Of a stretch of 64,000 bases of DNA, positions 44,862 to 53,873 are shown in pieces. The notes under the pieces were generated by a model. The model was not told the origin of the DNA. It searched no databases and worked only from the letters and a program-made list of their open reading frames with translations. How positions within the stretch are numbered: the first letter of the stretch is position 1; each line of letters starts with the position of its first letter. The translations under genes were made by a program, and so were the position numbers. Source of the DNA: Stieleria neptunia (lineage in GTDB: Bacteria; Planctomycetota; Planctomycetia; Pirellulales; Pirellulaceae); contig NZ_CP037423.1 of NCBI RefSeq assembly GCF_007754155.1, positions 4,402,001-4,466,000 of the forward strand, written 5' to 3'.

Positions 44862-47800
44862 TTAGTCGCCTTGTTTGCTTGCCACTACCAGGTCCACGTC
44901 TCCGCCATCGCTGGGCAAGAACAAGCGGTATTCGATCGCGGGGCTAGCAGACATCACCGCCGAAAGGATTTCTTGTTGGGCGAGAGCTCTTTCTAACAAT
45001 GCCTTTCGATTTGGGATCGTGTTTTGCGTCAGCCGTTTGACCTTTGAAACCAAAGCCTTTCCACGGAGTGAAGTGAAGGTCATTTCTTGTCGAATCTTCT
45101 GTTGTTCCATCATGCCTTGGATATTGATACCGATTCGCTGGATGGCACTCTCTAGCCTCGAATACTGCTGCGTAAGATTTCCGTATTCCTGTTTGGCACT
45201 TTCGACATTGCTTTGGGCTGCGGCGAGATCACGTTCAAGCGTCGAGATCGCCGTTTCCAATTCGCCAGCAGTGATGCCACGGTATCGCCCCGATTGGTGC
45301 ATAAGTGGGCGAACAATGACCTCCGGAGCCTGATTTCCAATACGGAAGATGATGTCCAAGCAGATTAAGTGCGAGTTGTCCAGATAGATTCTCGCTCTCT
45401 CTCCAACGGCAAGCTGACTCGGCAAGCCCTTGGCGTTGGCAATGCCATGCAGCGATCCCAATTCGATCCGCAGCTTCTGTTGATCAACCTGCGCCGGTAG
45501 CGTTAGTTCAGTGACCTGTTCCCCGATCAGAAAGTTTACCGGCAACAAATTGTTTCGCATCAGCTGTTGCAGTCGGATGGAATGGCTGTGCACACCGCTC
45601 TTTAGAATGAGGGTCAGGTCAAAAAGACTCGGGTGAAAACGAAGGCCGCGAGCGGGAGTCCAGATAAACCGGAGCTGATCGTTCTCGACAAAGAAGTAAC
45701 CGACGTCGATTTTGCGGTTCCGTGCGTCGGACACCAGGATGGGCCATCCCAAAACTTCATCAAGACGAGTCGAAGTTGCCAGCGATACCTTCGTGAACGC
45801 GTCTCGGCCGGCGACGGTTGAAGCCATGTCACTTGACCGGTTCGCTTGCAGAGTCAAACGCCATGACGGGGTGGTTCGGGAATCGACATAGCCCAGTTCG
45901 ATGGGCATCATCGTCCCAAGCGGAGGCAACGCTGCTTCGAAGGCAAGCTGATTGAACGGGTTGATGGTCGACAATTCCGTCGCAAAGTGTCGATCACGGA
46001 TGCTCCTCAAGCCATCTAAAGCAGGTTCAATTTGACCGTAAATCCCCACGTACATTTGCACGGCACCCAACGGATCGTCTTGAGCCAAGGCATCCGCTTC
46101 ATAAAGCTTCCTGGCGATCTCTTCTTTCATCCTCAATGCATCGGTGTCACGAAGGATTGAGCCGACAACCTGTTGATAATGCTGGCGTTGGCCTTCGTTC
46201 TCGTCTTTTTCAGGCAACGCCTGCAACTCGTCGATGATCGCGGTGAACTGTTGACTTGCGGCTCTGACTCGATCGTCTTTAAGGAACTTGATGGCGGGAC
46301 CACGCAGGTATTTCTCGGCTTCCTGCAGACGACTTCGAACCTCCTCAGTGATCGATTCCATTTGACTGGTCAGTTTGGGCCAATGTCGAGAGTCGGACGC
46401 TGCAATTTGGTTTGTCATTGCCGCGGCCCGTTTCGTGAAAGCCGTATCCTTAAAGAAAGTGTCCCACTCCCGCTGGTGCTTCACATCATCTGGCCAAGCG
46501 TTTTTCCACCGTTTTCCCCAGTCCTGCCATTTGGCTAAGAGTTTCCCGTATTCGTCTCGTTCCTTCGTGAATGCCTCCCAGTCCGGCTGGTACCGGAGAA
46601 TCGCCTCCGCCTTTTTGGCTGCCAGCTCGAGGTTCTGCAGTCCTTCTTGGAATTGCTGGGTCGCCTGTTCGAACTTTCGATCTGCTACCAGTGCGTTTGC
46701 CGCAGCGAAATCAGCTTTCGCCTCGTTCCAATTCGTTAGCTCTAGGACCGCCGGAACCGTTTCTCCTTCCGGAAAATCATCGCGGTATTTGCGGAAATGT
46801 TCGTCGGCAAAGTGATGGGCGTACTCATTCAAACATAAATTCGCATCACCGTAGGCCCGTTTTGCTTGCTCAAAGACTTCTTTGGCGTCCTCGTATTGCC
46901 CTTGGGCATAAAAGGTCTCTGCGGTATCCCAGGACCGCTTCGCAAGCGCCAGACTGGGCGGCGCAACTTCCGATAATTCTCTGGGCAATTCCTCAACAGT
47001 GGTCAGCCAAACGGCATGGGCGTTTTCGGCATCTGACCGGGCTTCCGAAGCCCGATCGCGGTCTTCTGCTGGCCAAAGCGGGTAGGTGACCGACAGCCCC
47101 AAAATCAATGCCACAACCGCGGCCAAAGCTCGGACCGGGATCGCCCCGAGTCGCTTACGGATCAACGCATCTCGAAAGGCCCTGATATCGCCGAATCGAT
47201 GATCGGGTTCGACCGACAGGCCACGCGCGATCACTCGGGAGACTCCCGCCCCAACGTTTCTGCGGATCTTGTGAATGGGTTCCGCGCCGGCGTCTGGCAC
47301 GCTGCCGGTAAACATCTCGTACAGTACCACTGACAGGGCATACTGATCCGCACGCGAATCTAGCTCGTGCCCGGAGAGCTGTTCGGGAGACACGTAATGC
47401 GTGTTGCCGCCTGGCTTGATCTTTCCATTCTTTTCAGTCGACGTGATCACACTGGCGATGCAGAAATCCATCAATTTAACGGTTCCGTCTGCGCCAATCC
47501 AAATGTTCTCCGGCTTGACGTCGCGATGGACGGTTTGACCATGGGCATACTCCAATGCGTCACACATTTGAGACGCCCACCTCAGGATTTCCGTTTTCTT
47601 CGTTTGCCGATTGTGTGTCTGGCGATCATTTAGCTCGGACCGCAATGTGCGACCTTCAAGCAACTCCGTTGTCATGAATGTCAGGCCGTCGGTCTGTTGG
47701 AAATCGAACACCCGAAGGATATTTTCATGGGTCAGTGTGCTGGCAATTTTCGCTTCGCTCAGCAACTGTTCTTTCAAGTGTGGGTTCTTGATCAGCGATG

Positions 47801-48281
47801 GGCGGAAAACCTTGACCGCTACCATCTCGTGACGGACGCAATCAAAGGCACTGAAGACCGCGCCCATTCTTCCAACGCCAATTCGTTCTCGAATCTCGTA
47901 TCGATTTGCCAAGACGTATCCGTTCTTTAGTTTTTCGATCGCTGTCTTGGTGGCCTCGTCGCCGCGTGTCCCCGCATCGACCGGCGGCAGTTTCAACGAA
48001 CGGCCTGGTTTGCCAGCTGGCTTTTTCGCCTTCGTAGTGGGACGTGGTTCCGCGGCGGGCTGGATGACGCTATCGGTGGTCGACAGCCCTTCGTTTCTTG
48101 CCCTTTGAAGCTGGTTCGCTTCTTTTTTTTGTTGATCCTCGCCATCGCCCTTCTCCCCTTGGGATACGGCCTTTGATTTCCGCACAACAGCTTTAACTTG
48201 GCGGCGGTACGCCTCTTCGACCTCATCTTTTTGGTGAGAGCCTGAGATGCCCAACACGGCGATTGCATGTTCCCGATTCAC
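44862..48281 (-). CDS. Large Ser/Thr kinase with J-like N-terminus and long coiled-coil C-terminal half
   Basis: 1139 residues. Residues 1-40 (MNREHAIAVLGISGSHQKD, then VEEAYRRQVKAVVRK) look like the first helices of a DnaJ J-domain, but the HPD loop is absent. A Lys-rich linker follows. The kinase domain is at about 122-370, with loop GVGRMGAVF, VAVKVFRPS, HRDVKPENIW, DFC in place of DFG, and SPEQLSGHE. A single membrane segment at about 379-400 (VRALAAVVALILGLSVTYPL) puts the remaining 740 residues outside the cytoplasm. Those comprise helical TPR-like stretches (AETFYAQGQYEDAKEVFEQA), a beta-rich part (about 820-990) and a late coiled coil (AAAQSNVESAKQEYGNL). It is divergent from the coiled-coil gene set that follows. 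Confidence 0.88.
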   Translation of the reverse strand: MNREHAIAVLGISGSHQKDEVEEAYRRQVKAVVRKSKAVSQGEKGDGEDQQKKEANQLQRARNEGLSTTDSVIQPAAEPRPTTKAKKPAGKPGRSLKLPPVDAGTRGDEATKTAIEKLKNGYVLANRYEIRERIGVGRMGAVFSAFDCVRHEMVAVKVFRPSLIKNPHLKEQLLSEAKIASTLTHENILRVFDFQQTDGLTFMTTELLEGRTLRSELNDRQTHNRQTKKTEILRWASQMCDALEYAHGQTVHRDVKPENIWIGADGTVKLMDFCIASVITSTEKNGKIKPGGNTHYVSPEQLSGHELDSRADQYALSVVLYEMFTGSVPDAGAEPIHKIRRNVGAGVSRVIARGLSVEPDHRFGDIRAFRDALIRKRLGAIPVRALAAVVALILGLSVTYPLWPAEDRDRASEARSDAENAHAVWLTTVEELPRELSEVAPPSLALAKRSWDTAETFYAQGQYEDAKEVFEQAKRAYGDANLCLNEYAHHFADEHFRKYRDDFPEGETVPAVLELTNWNEAKADFAAANALVADRKFEQATQQFQEGLQNLELAAKKAEAILRYQPDWEAFTKERDEYGKLLAKWQDWGKRWKNAWPDDVKHQREWDTFFKDTAFTKRAAAMTNQIAASDSRHWPKLTSQMESITEEVRSRLQEAEKYLRGPAIKFLKDDRVRAASQQFTAIIDELQALPEKDENEGQRQHYQQVVGSILRDTDALRMKEEIARKLYEADALAQDDPLGAVQMYVGIYGQIEPALDGLRSIRDRHFATELSTINPFNQLAFEAALPPLGTMMPIELGYVDSRTTPSWRLTLQANRSSDMASTVAGRDAFTKVSLATSTRLDEVLGWPILVSDARNRKIDVGYFFVENDQLRFIWTPARGLRFHPSLFDLTLILKSGVHSHSIRLQQLMRNNLLPVNFLIGEQVTELTLPAQVDQQKLRIELGSLHGIANAKGLPSQLAVGERARIYLDNSHLICLDIIFRIGNQAPEVIVRPLMHQSGRYRGITAGELETAISTLERDLAAAQSNVESAKQEYGNLTQQYSRLESAIQRIGINIQGMMEQQKIRQEMTFTSLRGKALVSKVKRLTQNTIPNRKALLERALAQQEILSAVMSASPAIEYRLFLPSDGGDVDLVVASKQGD

Positions 48282-48469
48282 GTTCGTCTCCTCAGCGACT
48301 GATTCTCTAGCGGACCCAAAGCTGTTGGTTCATCCGATTCCCAATCGCACTGGGGACAAGAATCTCGGCGATTCTTGATTTTTCTGGCCGATCGGTGTCC
48401 TCCCGACGTGGGAGGTCATGCAGCTATTTGATTTCACCCTCCGGGCAGGCATTGGTATCTGCACATCTT

Positions 48470-48770
48470 GAATAACCCTCCCTGGCAGGGAGGGTCGAGC
48501 GCAGCGAGGGGAGGGTCGTTGGTCGTTGCGGAGTGATTTTCAGCCACAGAGAACCCTCCCCGCGTCGTCGCAAACTCCTCCGCGACCCTCCCAGAGGAGA
48601 CTCTTCAAATACTGCTTTGCTGTCACTACGGGTTGATTTTTGAGGTCCGTTTTGGGCATCAATTTTACTGCCGGTAGTGCTATCAACTGAGTATTTGAAG
48701 AGTCTCCAGAGGGAGGGTGACTTCGACCCGAGCGACTTGTGTAGATACCAATGCCTGGCGGGAGGATCGA
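48470..48770. repeat. P3-type repeat, interrupted
   Basis: The 580-bp divergent spacer holds AACCCTCCCTGGCAGGGAGGG followed by CGAGCGCAGCGAGGGGAGGG (48473 on), then CGACCCTCCCAGA. After a 112-bp insertion it continues with AGAGGGAGGGTGACTTCGA. The tail has ATACCAATGCC, which mirrors GGCATTGGTAT near 48450, so the whole unit 48446-48757 is bracketed by 11-bp inverted ends. Confidence 0.7.
48596..48707. mobile_element. 112-bp MITE-like element nested in a P3 repeat
   Basis: Perfect 18-bp terminal inverted repeats (GGAGACTCTTCAAATACT and its complement) and a 3-bp direct repeat AGA on each side. Its interior is AT-richer than the host repeat, with no coding frame. The host repeat reads through when the element and one AGA are removed. 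Confidence 0.85.
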
Positions 48771-48864
48771 GCAAAACAAACTTTTGCCTTTTTTGTCGAA
48801 ACCTGTCCCGAGGGCCTCGGCAAACCGGATGTACTCGCATCGAGGCGCTAACCGAGGAGAAATG

Positions 48865-49755
48865 ATGAGCGATACGATCGAAACTCTGTTGCAAGAAAAC
48901 ATCGGCAAGGTCGAACAGGTCGACGCGCTTGCCAATGGCTTTCAAACGGATCTTGGGAATCTAAACACCGTCATCGGCGAATCGATGGCCGGAGCGGTGG
49001 AGAACGGAACCAACGCCTGTAGCGCGATGGACCAACTGCGGGACATGCTCGAAAAGGCTCGGCAAGACATCGAGCAGTCGCGGCAGACGGCCATTACCAA
49101 AATAGAGACGCTCCGAGACCGCGCATCGCAATGTGGGCAACAAATTGAAAACGAGACCTCCGAACTGCAGGCCGTAACGACGAGCGTTCGGGAGGCGATC
49201 GATCGGATCGGCGAAAACGCAAACACACTGTCCGGCAGGGTGCAGGAGTCTCTCGGCGAGCTGGAGGAACAAGTGTCTTCGGCCGCCTCGGCGATCCAAA
49301 ACGGATCAGATGCATCAAGCAGGGCCGTCGACGAAACGAAAACGAATGTCGACGAGAAGGTGGGGCAATTGGAGGCGGCCAAAACGAATGCGATCGAAGC
49401 AATCCAGCAGCTGCAGTCCGATTCGGACGAGCGTACCTCGAGCTTCCAAACAACTCTCAATGAAGCGGTCGAGGAATGTGACACCAGTGTCCAGGACCTG
49501 CTCAGTACCTTCGCCGATTCAGCCGCGGCAACGATCGAGAAAACCACCCAAGTGCTTTCCAGCGACGCCGGAGAGTTGCTGACCGAGTCATCCCAGCAGA
49601 TGAGCGAAGTGCTCGGAAAACTGGGCGAAGTACTCGATCAGGGTGGAGGTGAATTCAGCGAGTCAATCGAAGACGTCGTCGATTCGATTCAGGAAGTGGT
49701 TGAAATGGTTGAAAAGATCGAGCCCGTCTTGAAAGCGATTCAGAGGATGCTGTGA
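48865..49755 (+). CDS. Coiled-coil protein 1 of a four-gene set
   Basis: ATG 48865, with GAGGAG 5 nt upstream, starts a 296-residue protein. It has no signal peptide or membrane span and almost no aromatic residues. Nearly the whole length is predicted helical with heptad spacing, rich in Glu, Gln, Ser, Thr and Ala (for example QSRQTAITKIETLRDRASQC, LSGRVQESLGELEEQVSSAA). Composition resembles the cytoplasmic rod of chemotaxis receptors, but the conserved hairpin tip is not present. The end (DVVDSIQEVVEMVEKIEPVL) is an amphipathic helix similar in style to the ends of the next three proteins. It is the first gene of a plus-strand run ending in a receptor channel. Confidence 0.75.
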   Translation: MSDTIETLLQENIGKVEQVDALANGFQTDLGNLNTVIGESMAGAVENGTNACSAMDQLRDMLEKARQDIEQSRQTAITKIETLRDRASQCGQQIENETSELQAVTTSVREAIDRIGENANTLSGRVQESLGELEEQVSSAASAIQNGSDASSRAVDETKTNVDEKVGQLEAAKTNAIEAIQQLQSDSDERTSSFQTTLNEAVEECDTSVQDLLSTFADSAAATIEKTTQVLSSDAGELLTESSQQMSEVLGKLGEVLDQGGGEFSESIEDVVDSIQEVVEMVEKIEPVLKAIQRML

Positions 49756-49821
49756 GACGGATAGCGTCCCGTTTACCGCAATCGTCTGATTGTGCTTCTC
49801 TAAACTTGTAAGGATCTTACT

Positions 49822-50805
49822 GTGAGTGTCAAAGAAATTGCTCAAAACGTTGATGAATCCCAACAACGGATGCGTCAACTCTTGGCGATGTTGGATACAG
49901 GGCACGACCTGGGGGATACCGCTCGCCAGGAACTGTCGGATCATGTGCCGCAACTGGACGAAGTCACCGGAGAAATTGCCGAACATTTTCGGTCGATCTC
50001 TGAATACGTCGAATCGTCCGACGTGGAGCAGTCCGCTGGTGAAGTCACCAAGGCCTTGTCTGAGCTCACTGAATCGGCTGAACAAATCGCCGAACAGCTT
50101 GAGTCCACCCATGACGAGTTTGTTTCCAACGCGACATCGGCTCGGGAAGAGATTGCCTCCACACTGGAAACGTTGGAGGCCGCGTTAGAAACGATCAGCT
50201 CCAGTCTGGAGGAAGCAACGCAACAGTTGGGCGAGGCGAAAGTGACTGTTGAAACCATCTCTGCCTCCAGCGAACAAACCTTTGCACTAGTCACCGAAAC
50301 GGCGGAAGGGTTCCAGACAGATCTTGAAGAAACTGTTTCAACCGTTGATTCGGCCTTTGAGACTTTGGTTTCGCAAACACGGGACACCATCCTTGCCGCG
50401 ATCAATGAACTGTTCGACTCGCTCGAAGAAGCGATCGAAACCGGGATTCGCGGCGAGATGGCAGAGGCCGTCAGCAGTTTTGGCGAGGAACTGACTGAAC
50501 TGCAAGAAGACCTGGATGGTGAAATCGACAACTTAGGTGAGCAGCTCATTGAACGGGTCGAACAGACCTTCAGCAACCTCACCGAATACGCGCAACAACA
50601 AGCGGAAACCGAGGTCTCCGAAGCCCTGGAACAATTGATCCAGGAAATTCTGACCGCGTTCGCCGCCGAGATTGTCCAGGCCATTTCGATGACGTCCGTT
50701 GGTGTCTCAACCACGGGTTCGTTGTCGGCCATCCTGCCATACCTTGTCACGGTCAAAAAACTACTGGAACTCATCAACGACGCCATGGACATGATCCCGG
50801 GCTAA
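49822..50805 (+). CDS. Coiled-coil protein 2 of a four-gene set
   Basis: GTG 49822 with AAGGA upstream starts a 327-residue soluble helical protein of the same composition as its neighbour: long Glu/Gln/Ser/Thr heptads (ETISSSLEEATQQLGEAK, ALVTETAEGFQTDLEETV). The C-terminal 45 residues are more hydrophobic (AEIVQAISMTSVGVSTTG, then LSAILPYLVTVKKLLELI) and could dock on a membrane or partner. The S-V-G-V-S-T-T stretch echoes S-V-G-I-T-T near the end of coiled-coil protein 4, hinting at common origin. The spacing to the preceding gene is 66 bp and to the next 18 bp, consistent with one operon. Confidence 0.75.
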   Translation: MSVKEIAQNVDESQQRMRQLLAMLDTGHDLGDTARQELSDHVPQLDEVTGEIAEHFRSISEYVESSDVEQSAGEVTKALSELTESAEQIAEQLESTHDEFVSNATSAREEIASTLETLEAALETISSSLEEATQQLGEAKVTVETISASSEQTFALVTETAEGFQTDLEETVSTVDSAFETLVSQTRDTILAAINELFDSLEEAIETGIRGEMAEAVSSFGEELTELQEDLDGEIDNLGEQLIERVEQTFSNLTEYAQQQAETEVSEALEQLIQEILTAFAAEIVQAISMTSVGVSTTGSLSAILPYLVTVKKLLELINDAMDMIPG

Positions 50806-50823
50806 CCCAAAAGGTACAGAACA

Positions 50824-51747
50824 ATGGACGCAGAACAAATTCGAATTCTCGGCGAATCCACCACCGAAATGCCCATTCGGGCGCAGCAGGTCGTTCAGCA
50901 GAGTATTGCCGTCAAGGCGCAACTCGACGAACTGGGCGGCCACGCGGGCGATTTGGATGGCATGTTGACCGAACGGCTCTCGACACTCGTCGAAGCCATG
51001 TCGGATTACCAAACCGAAAGTGAACAACAGCGGCAGTCGCTGGAACAGGAAGTGGAAGATCTATTCAACCAAATGCAGCAGGTCGGCGAGACCACACAGG
51101 AGCAAAACTCGCAAGTCATCGCCGGCGTCCAAGGTTTGCAGCAACAGTGCGAATCCGTCGCGCAGAGCAGCGACGAAATGGTGGAGACCCTCAAGGCCAA
51201 GGTTGACGAAACTCAATCGGCCTCCGATTCGCATCGCGGCGAAACGGAATCTGAAGTCGACCAGCTCAAGGCCGCCTTTGAATCGCTGCGGTCGCAGCTG
51301 GATCAACTGAAAACGCAAGCCGAAGAGACCGTCGAGAAACTCAGCGAACAAACGACAGGCGGTTCAGAGACATTGAGCGACCGAAAGAGTGAACTGGACG
51401 AAAAGCGAGCTTCGGTCTCGGAGACGATCGATACCACTCGTGAGAACTATGAATCGGCCGTCGGCGAGATTTGTGAACAAGTCTTGGCCGGAGGCGTCGA
51501 AGGAGTGCTCGATCGGGTGCAAGAGTCCATCGAGGACGAACTCAAGCAACTGATCGATGAAGCGATTGACGAACTCGTCCAATTGGTCGACGACATCACC
51601 GCCAAGATGGATGAAGCCGATGCGGAGACCAAGGCCATCCGTGAAATGCTGGAGCCGATGATCGAAGAATTGACCGATCATCTGGATCCTCTCAAGCAGG
51701 GGATTGAACAAGTACAAAGCGTTGCCTCGCAATGGGGCGTCGGCTGA
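50824..51747 (+). CDS. Coiled-coil protein 3 of a four-gene set
   Basis: A 307-residue helical protein starting at ATG 50824, 18 bp after the previous stop. Gln and Glu dominate residues 60-190 (NQMQQVGETTQEQNSQVI; DQLKAAFESLRSQLDQLK). A less repetitive segment follows (SAVGEICEQVLAGGVEGVLD), then a strongly acidic helix pair (DELKQLIDEAIDELVQLVDD; IREMLEPMIEELTDHLD). It has one Trp only, close to the C-terminus. There is no signal peptide or membrane segment, so it is cytoplasmic. Likely partners are the products of the neighbouring genes, by operon position. Confidence 0.75.
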   Translation: MDAEQIRILGESTTEMPIRAQQVVQQSIAVKAQLDELGGHAGDLDGMLTERLSTLVEAMSDYQTESEQQRQSLEQEVEDLFNQMQQVGETTQEQNSQVIAGVQGLQQQCESVAQSSDEMVETLKAKVDETQSASDSHRGETESEVDQLKAAFESLRSQLDQLKTQAEETVEKLSEQTTGGSETLSDRKSELDEKRASVSETIDTTRENYESAVGEICEQVLAGGVEGVLDRVQESIEDELKQLIDEAIDELVQLVDDITAKMDEADAETKAIREMLEPMIEELTDHLDPLKQGIEQVQSVASQWGVG

Positions 51748-51800
51748 AGCATTTCTCTCTCTGATCGAACGAACCGAAACACCCTCTAGGAACCGAAACC

Positions 51801-52700
51801 ATGGCCGATTTTCAAACCGTCGCTGGCGAAGCCGTCACCCGTCTGAATGAATTGCACACGGAATTTGACGACGCGGATGGACAGCTGCAAAACGTCCAAA
51901 CGGAGGTCCAGCAACTCGATGAACGAACCGCGTCCCTCGCGTCGGAGCTCGACTCCATTCTCGAAGACTTTCTGGGAGTCATCGCCACGGCGCGTGAAGA
52001 GCAAACGCAAGAGTACGAGCAAGTGTTGGAGCAAGTGGAAGCGGCGCGGAGCCACCTTGATGAATATCGCCAGATGGTGGACGACGAGTTTCAGGGCTTG
52101 AACCAGTCGATGACGAGTGTCACGGCCGGATTGGAGGAATCTGCAGCCGAAATTCAAGCTAAAGCGGAAGCGGTAGCCGCGGCCACCTCCCAGGTCGAGC
52201 AAGCGATCCGAGGAGCGGAGGCAAACACGAAGGAAGCCGCAGAAGGGCTGCGAAACGCCTTCGAATCCGAAGGGAACACCGTGGCGGAACATCAATCGTC
52301 CCTCCAAGAGCGATACGAGGACTTCGAAACGCATTTTGCCGAGCAAGTGGTCTCGTCCGTTGAAGAGCAATTCAGCCAGGCCAACGAAAACTTGGACAAG
52401 ATGGCAACCGAAGTCCAGGCAAAAGTCGAGGAGGTCAGCGAGTCGACCAATCAGACCTCCGAGGAAACGGTCGGCCAATTGGAGAACCGCCAGGAAGAAA
52501 CGTACGGAGACCTGGTTTCGACGTTGCAAGAAATGATCGATACCTTCGATACGGTCTGCGAGACGATGGAAATCACCGCCGATTCGATGTTGGCCACCAA
52601 GACCGTGATGAGTACCAGCATGCAATCCAGTTCCGTCGGCATCACAACCGTGATCGGAATCTTCGAAGAGCTTCAGGAAGCCATGGAGAAGGTTGGCTAA
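51801..52700 (+). CDS. Coiled-coil protein 4 of a four-gene set
   Basis: A 299-residue helical protein with ATG 51801. Heptads run through most of it (QLQNVQTEVQQLDERTASL; ESAAEIQAKAEAVAAATSQ), with an EHQSSLQERYEDFETHFAE segment in the middle. The final part (ITADSMLATKTVMSTSMQSS, then SVGITTVIGIFEELQEAM) resembles the end of coiled-coil protein 2. Its stop is followed one base later by the start of the receptor-channel gene, whose ribosome-binding site GGAGAAGG lies inside this gene, so production of the two is tightly linked. That is the best evidence that the coiled-coil set and the channel belong together. Confidence 0.78.
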   Translation: MADFQTVAGEAVTRLNELHTEFDDADGQLQNVQTEVQQLDERTASLASELDSILEDFLGVIATAREEQTQEYEQVLEQVEAARSHLDEYRQMVDDEFQGLNQSMTSVTAGLEESAAEIQAKAEAVAAATSQVEQAIRGAEANTKEAAEGLRNAFESEGNTVAEHQSSLQERYEDFETHFAEQVVSSVEEQFSQANENLDKMATEVQAKVEEVSESTNQTSEETVGQLENRQEETYGDLVSTLQEMIDTFDTVCETMEITADSMLATKTVMSTSMQSSSVGITTVIGIFEELQEAMEKVG

Positions 52701-52701
52701 G

Positions 52702-53781
52702 ATGAAAACCAAATCCCTGTTCCTGCCGTTCGCCTTCCTGCTGTTGGCCTGTCTTGCCGGGAATCTGGCAACGAGCGTGGCTGCCGGTATCGGGGCTGCC
52801 GATGTTACGACCACTGATGTCACGGTCGCCGTCAGTGAAATCCGCCCCTGCGCGATCTTCGTCGAAGACGGGCTCCATGGGTTTTCGGTGGAACTATGGG
52901 AAATGTGTGCCCAAGAGTTACAAATTAAAACTCGTTTCGAACGAGCGGACTTTCGCGACAAGCTGGCGATGGTGCGTGACGGAGAGGCCGACGTCGCAAT
53001 CGCCGGCGTGAGCATTACCGCCGCTCGCGAACAGGAGTTGGATTTTTCCCTGCCAACCCTCAATTCAGGTTTACGAATCCTCGTTCGTCGCGATCGTGGT
53101 TGGTTGCCGGTTGTAAGCTTGAAGACGCGGCGGATCCTGTTCGGGCTGCTTGGTTTTCTGGGGGTGTTTGGTCATGTCCTGTGGGTCTTCGAACGCGGAA
53201 ACCAGACAATCAATGCGAGTTATTTCCCGGGGATTTTCGATGCGTTTTGGTGCGTCGTCGCCACCATGTCGACGGTCGGTTACGGGGACGTCGTTCCCAA
53301 AAAGTGGGCGGGCCGTTTCTTGGCGGTGATCATCATGCTGGTCGGAATCGGCTTGTTCGGATTGATCGTTGCTGCGTTCACGGCGGACATCATGGATCAG
53401 CGACGCGTTTCCGGAATCAATTCCTACCACGATCTTTCTTGCTGCAGAGTCGCAACGAAGGCGGGGACAACGAGTTGCGATTTTTTGAACGACCAAGGAT
53501 TTCACGTTCGGGAATGCCCCACGTTTGAAGATGCTTGTCAGTTGCTGCGGACGGGCGATATTGACGCGGTCGTCTATGACGACCCCAGCGTCCGCTACGT
53601 GGCGCGTCACGATTCCGAGTTTGCTATTGCGGGCGACGTCTTCCGTCCCCAGTACTACGGATTCGCGTTCCCGACCAACAGCGATCTCCTCGAACCGTTC
53701 AACCGCGTGCTGTTGAAACTGAAGGAATCCGGAAAGTACGATCGTCTCTACCACGAGTGGTTTGGCACAGATGCGTTATGA
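52702..53781 (+). CDS. GluR0-type ligand-gated potassium-channel-like receptor
   Basis: ATG 52702 (1 bp after the previous stop) starts a 359-residue protein. A signal peptide (LFLPFAFLLLACLAGNL) is followed by the first lobe of a periplasmic amino-acid-binding (SBP type 3) domain at about 38-130 (VAVSEIRPCAIFVEDGLHGF; ADVAIAGVSITAAREQELDF). Then come a membrane span, a pore helix with the potassium selectivity filter TMSTVGYGDVVP (about 190-201), and a second span (LAVIIMLVGIGLFGLIVAAF). The second binding lobe is at about 240-350, with DAVVYDDPSVRYVA. This is the layout of the cyanobacterial glutamate receptor GluR0. The two lobes would clamp an extracellular ligand and gate K+ flow. The ligand is not predictable by eye. 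Confidence 0.88.
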   Translation: MKTKSLFLPFAFLLLACLAGNLATSVAAGIGAADVTTTDVTVAVSEIRPCAIFVEDGLHGFSVELWEMCAQELQIKTRFERADFRDKLAMVRDGEADVAIAGVSITAAREQELDFSLPTLNSGLRILVRRDRGWLPVVSLKTRRILFGLLGFLGVFGHVLWVFERGNQTINASYFPGIFDAFWCVVATMSTVGYGDVVPKKWAGRFLAVIIMLVGIGLFGLIVAAFTADIMDQRRVSGINSYHDLSCCRVATKAGTTSCDFLNDQGFHVRECPTFEDACQLLRTGDIDAVVYDDPSVRYVARHDSEFAIAGDVFRPQYYGFAFPTNSDLLEPFNRVLLKLKESGKYDRLYHEWFGTDAL

Positions 53782-53794
53782 CGCCGACACCACA

Positions 53795-53850
53795 TGCCAG
53801 CGGGACGCGTCAGCGACCGGCGCGCCTTGCTGACGCGTGCGGGCTGGCAA
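53795..53850. terminator. Inverted repeat between convergent genes
   Basis: The arms CCAGC...ACGCGTCAGC and GCTGACGCGT...GCTGG face each other between the channel gene and the ECF sigma gene, which converge. It may serve as a two-way transcript end; there is no T-tract. The GCGTCAGCAAG part also occurs near 6790, so it may be a dispersed repeat. Confidence 0.5.
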
Positions 53851-53873
53851 CCCACGAAAAATATCACAATACA

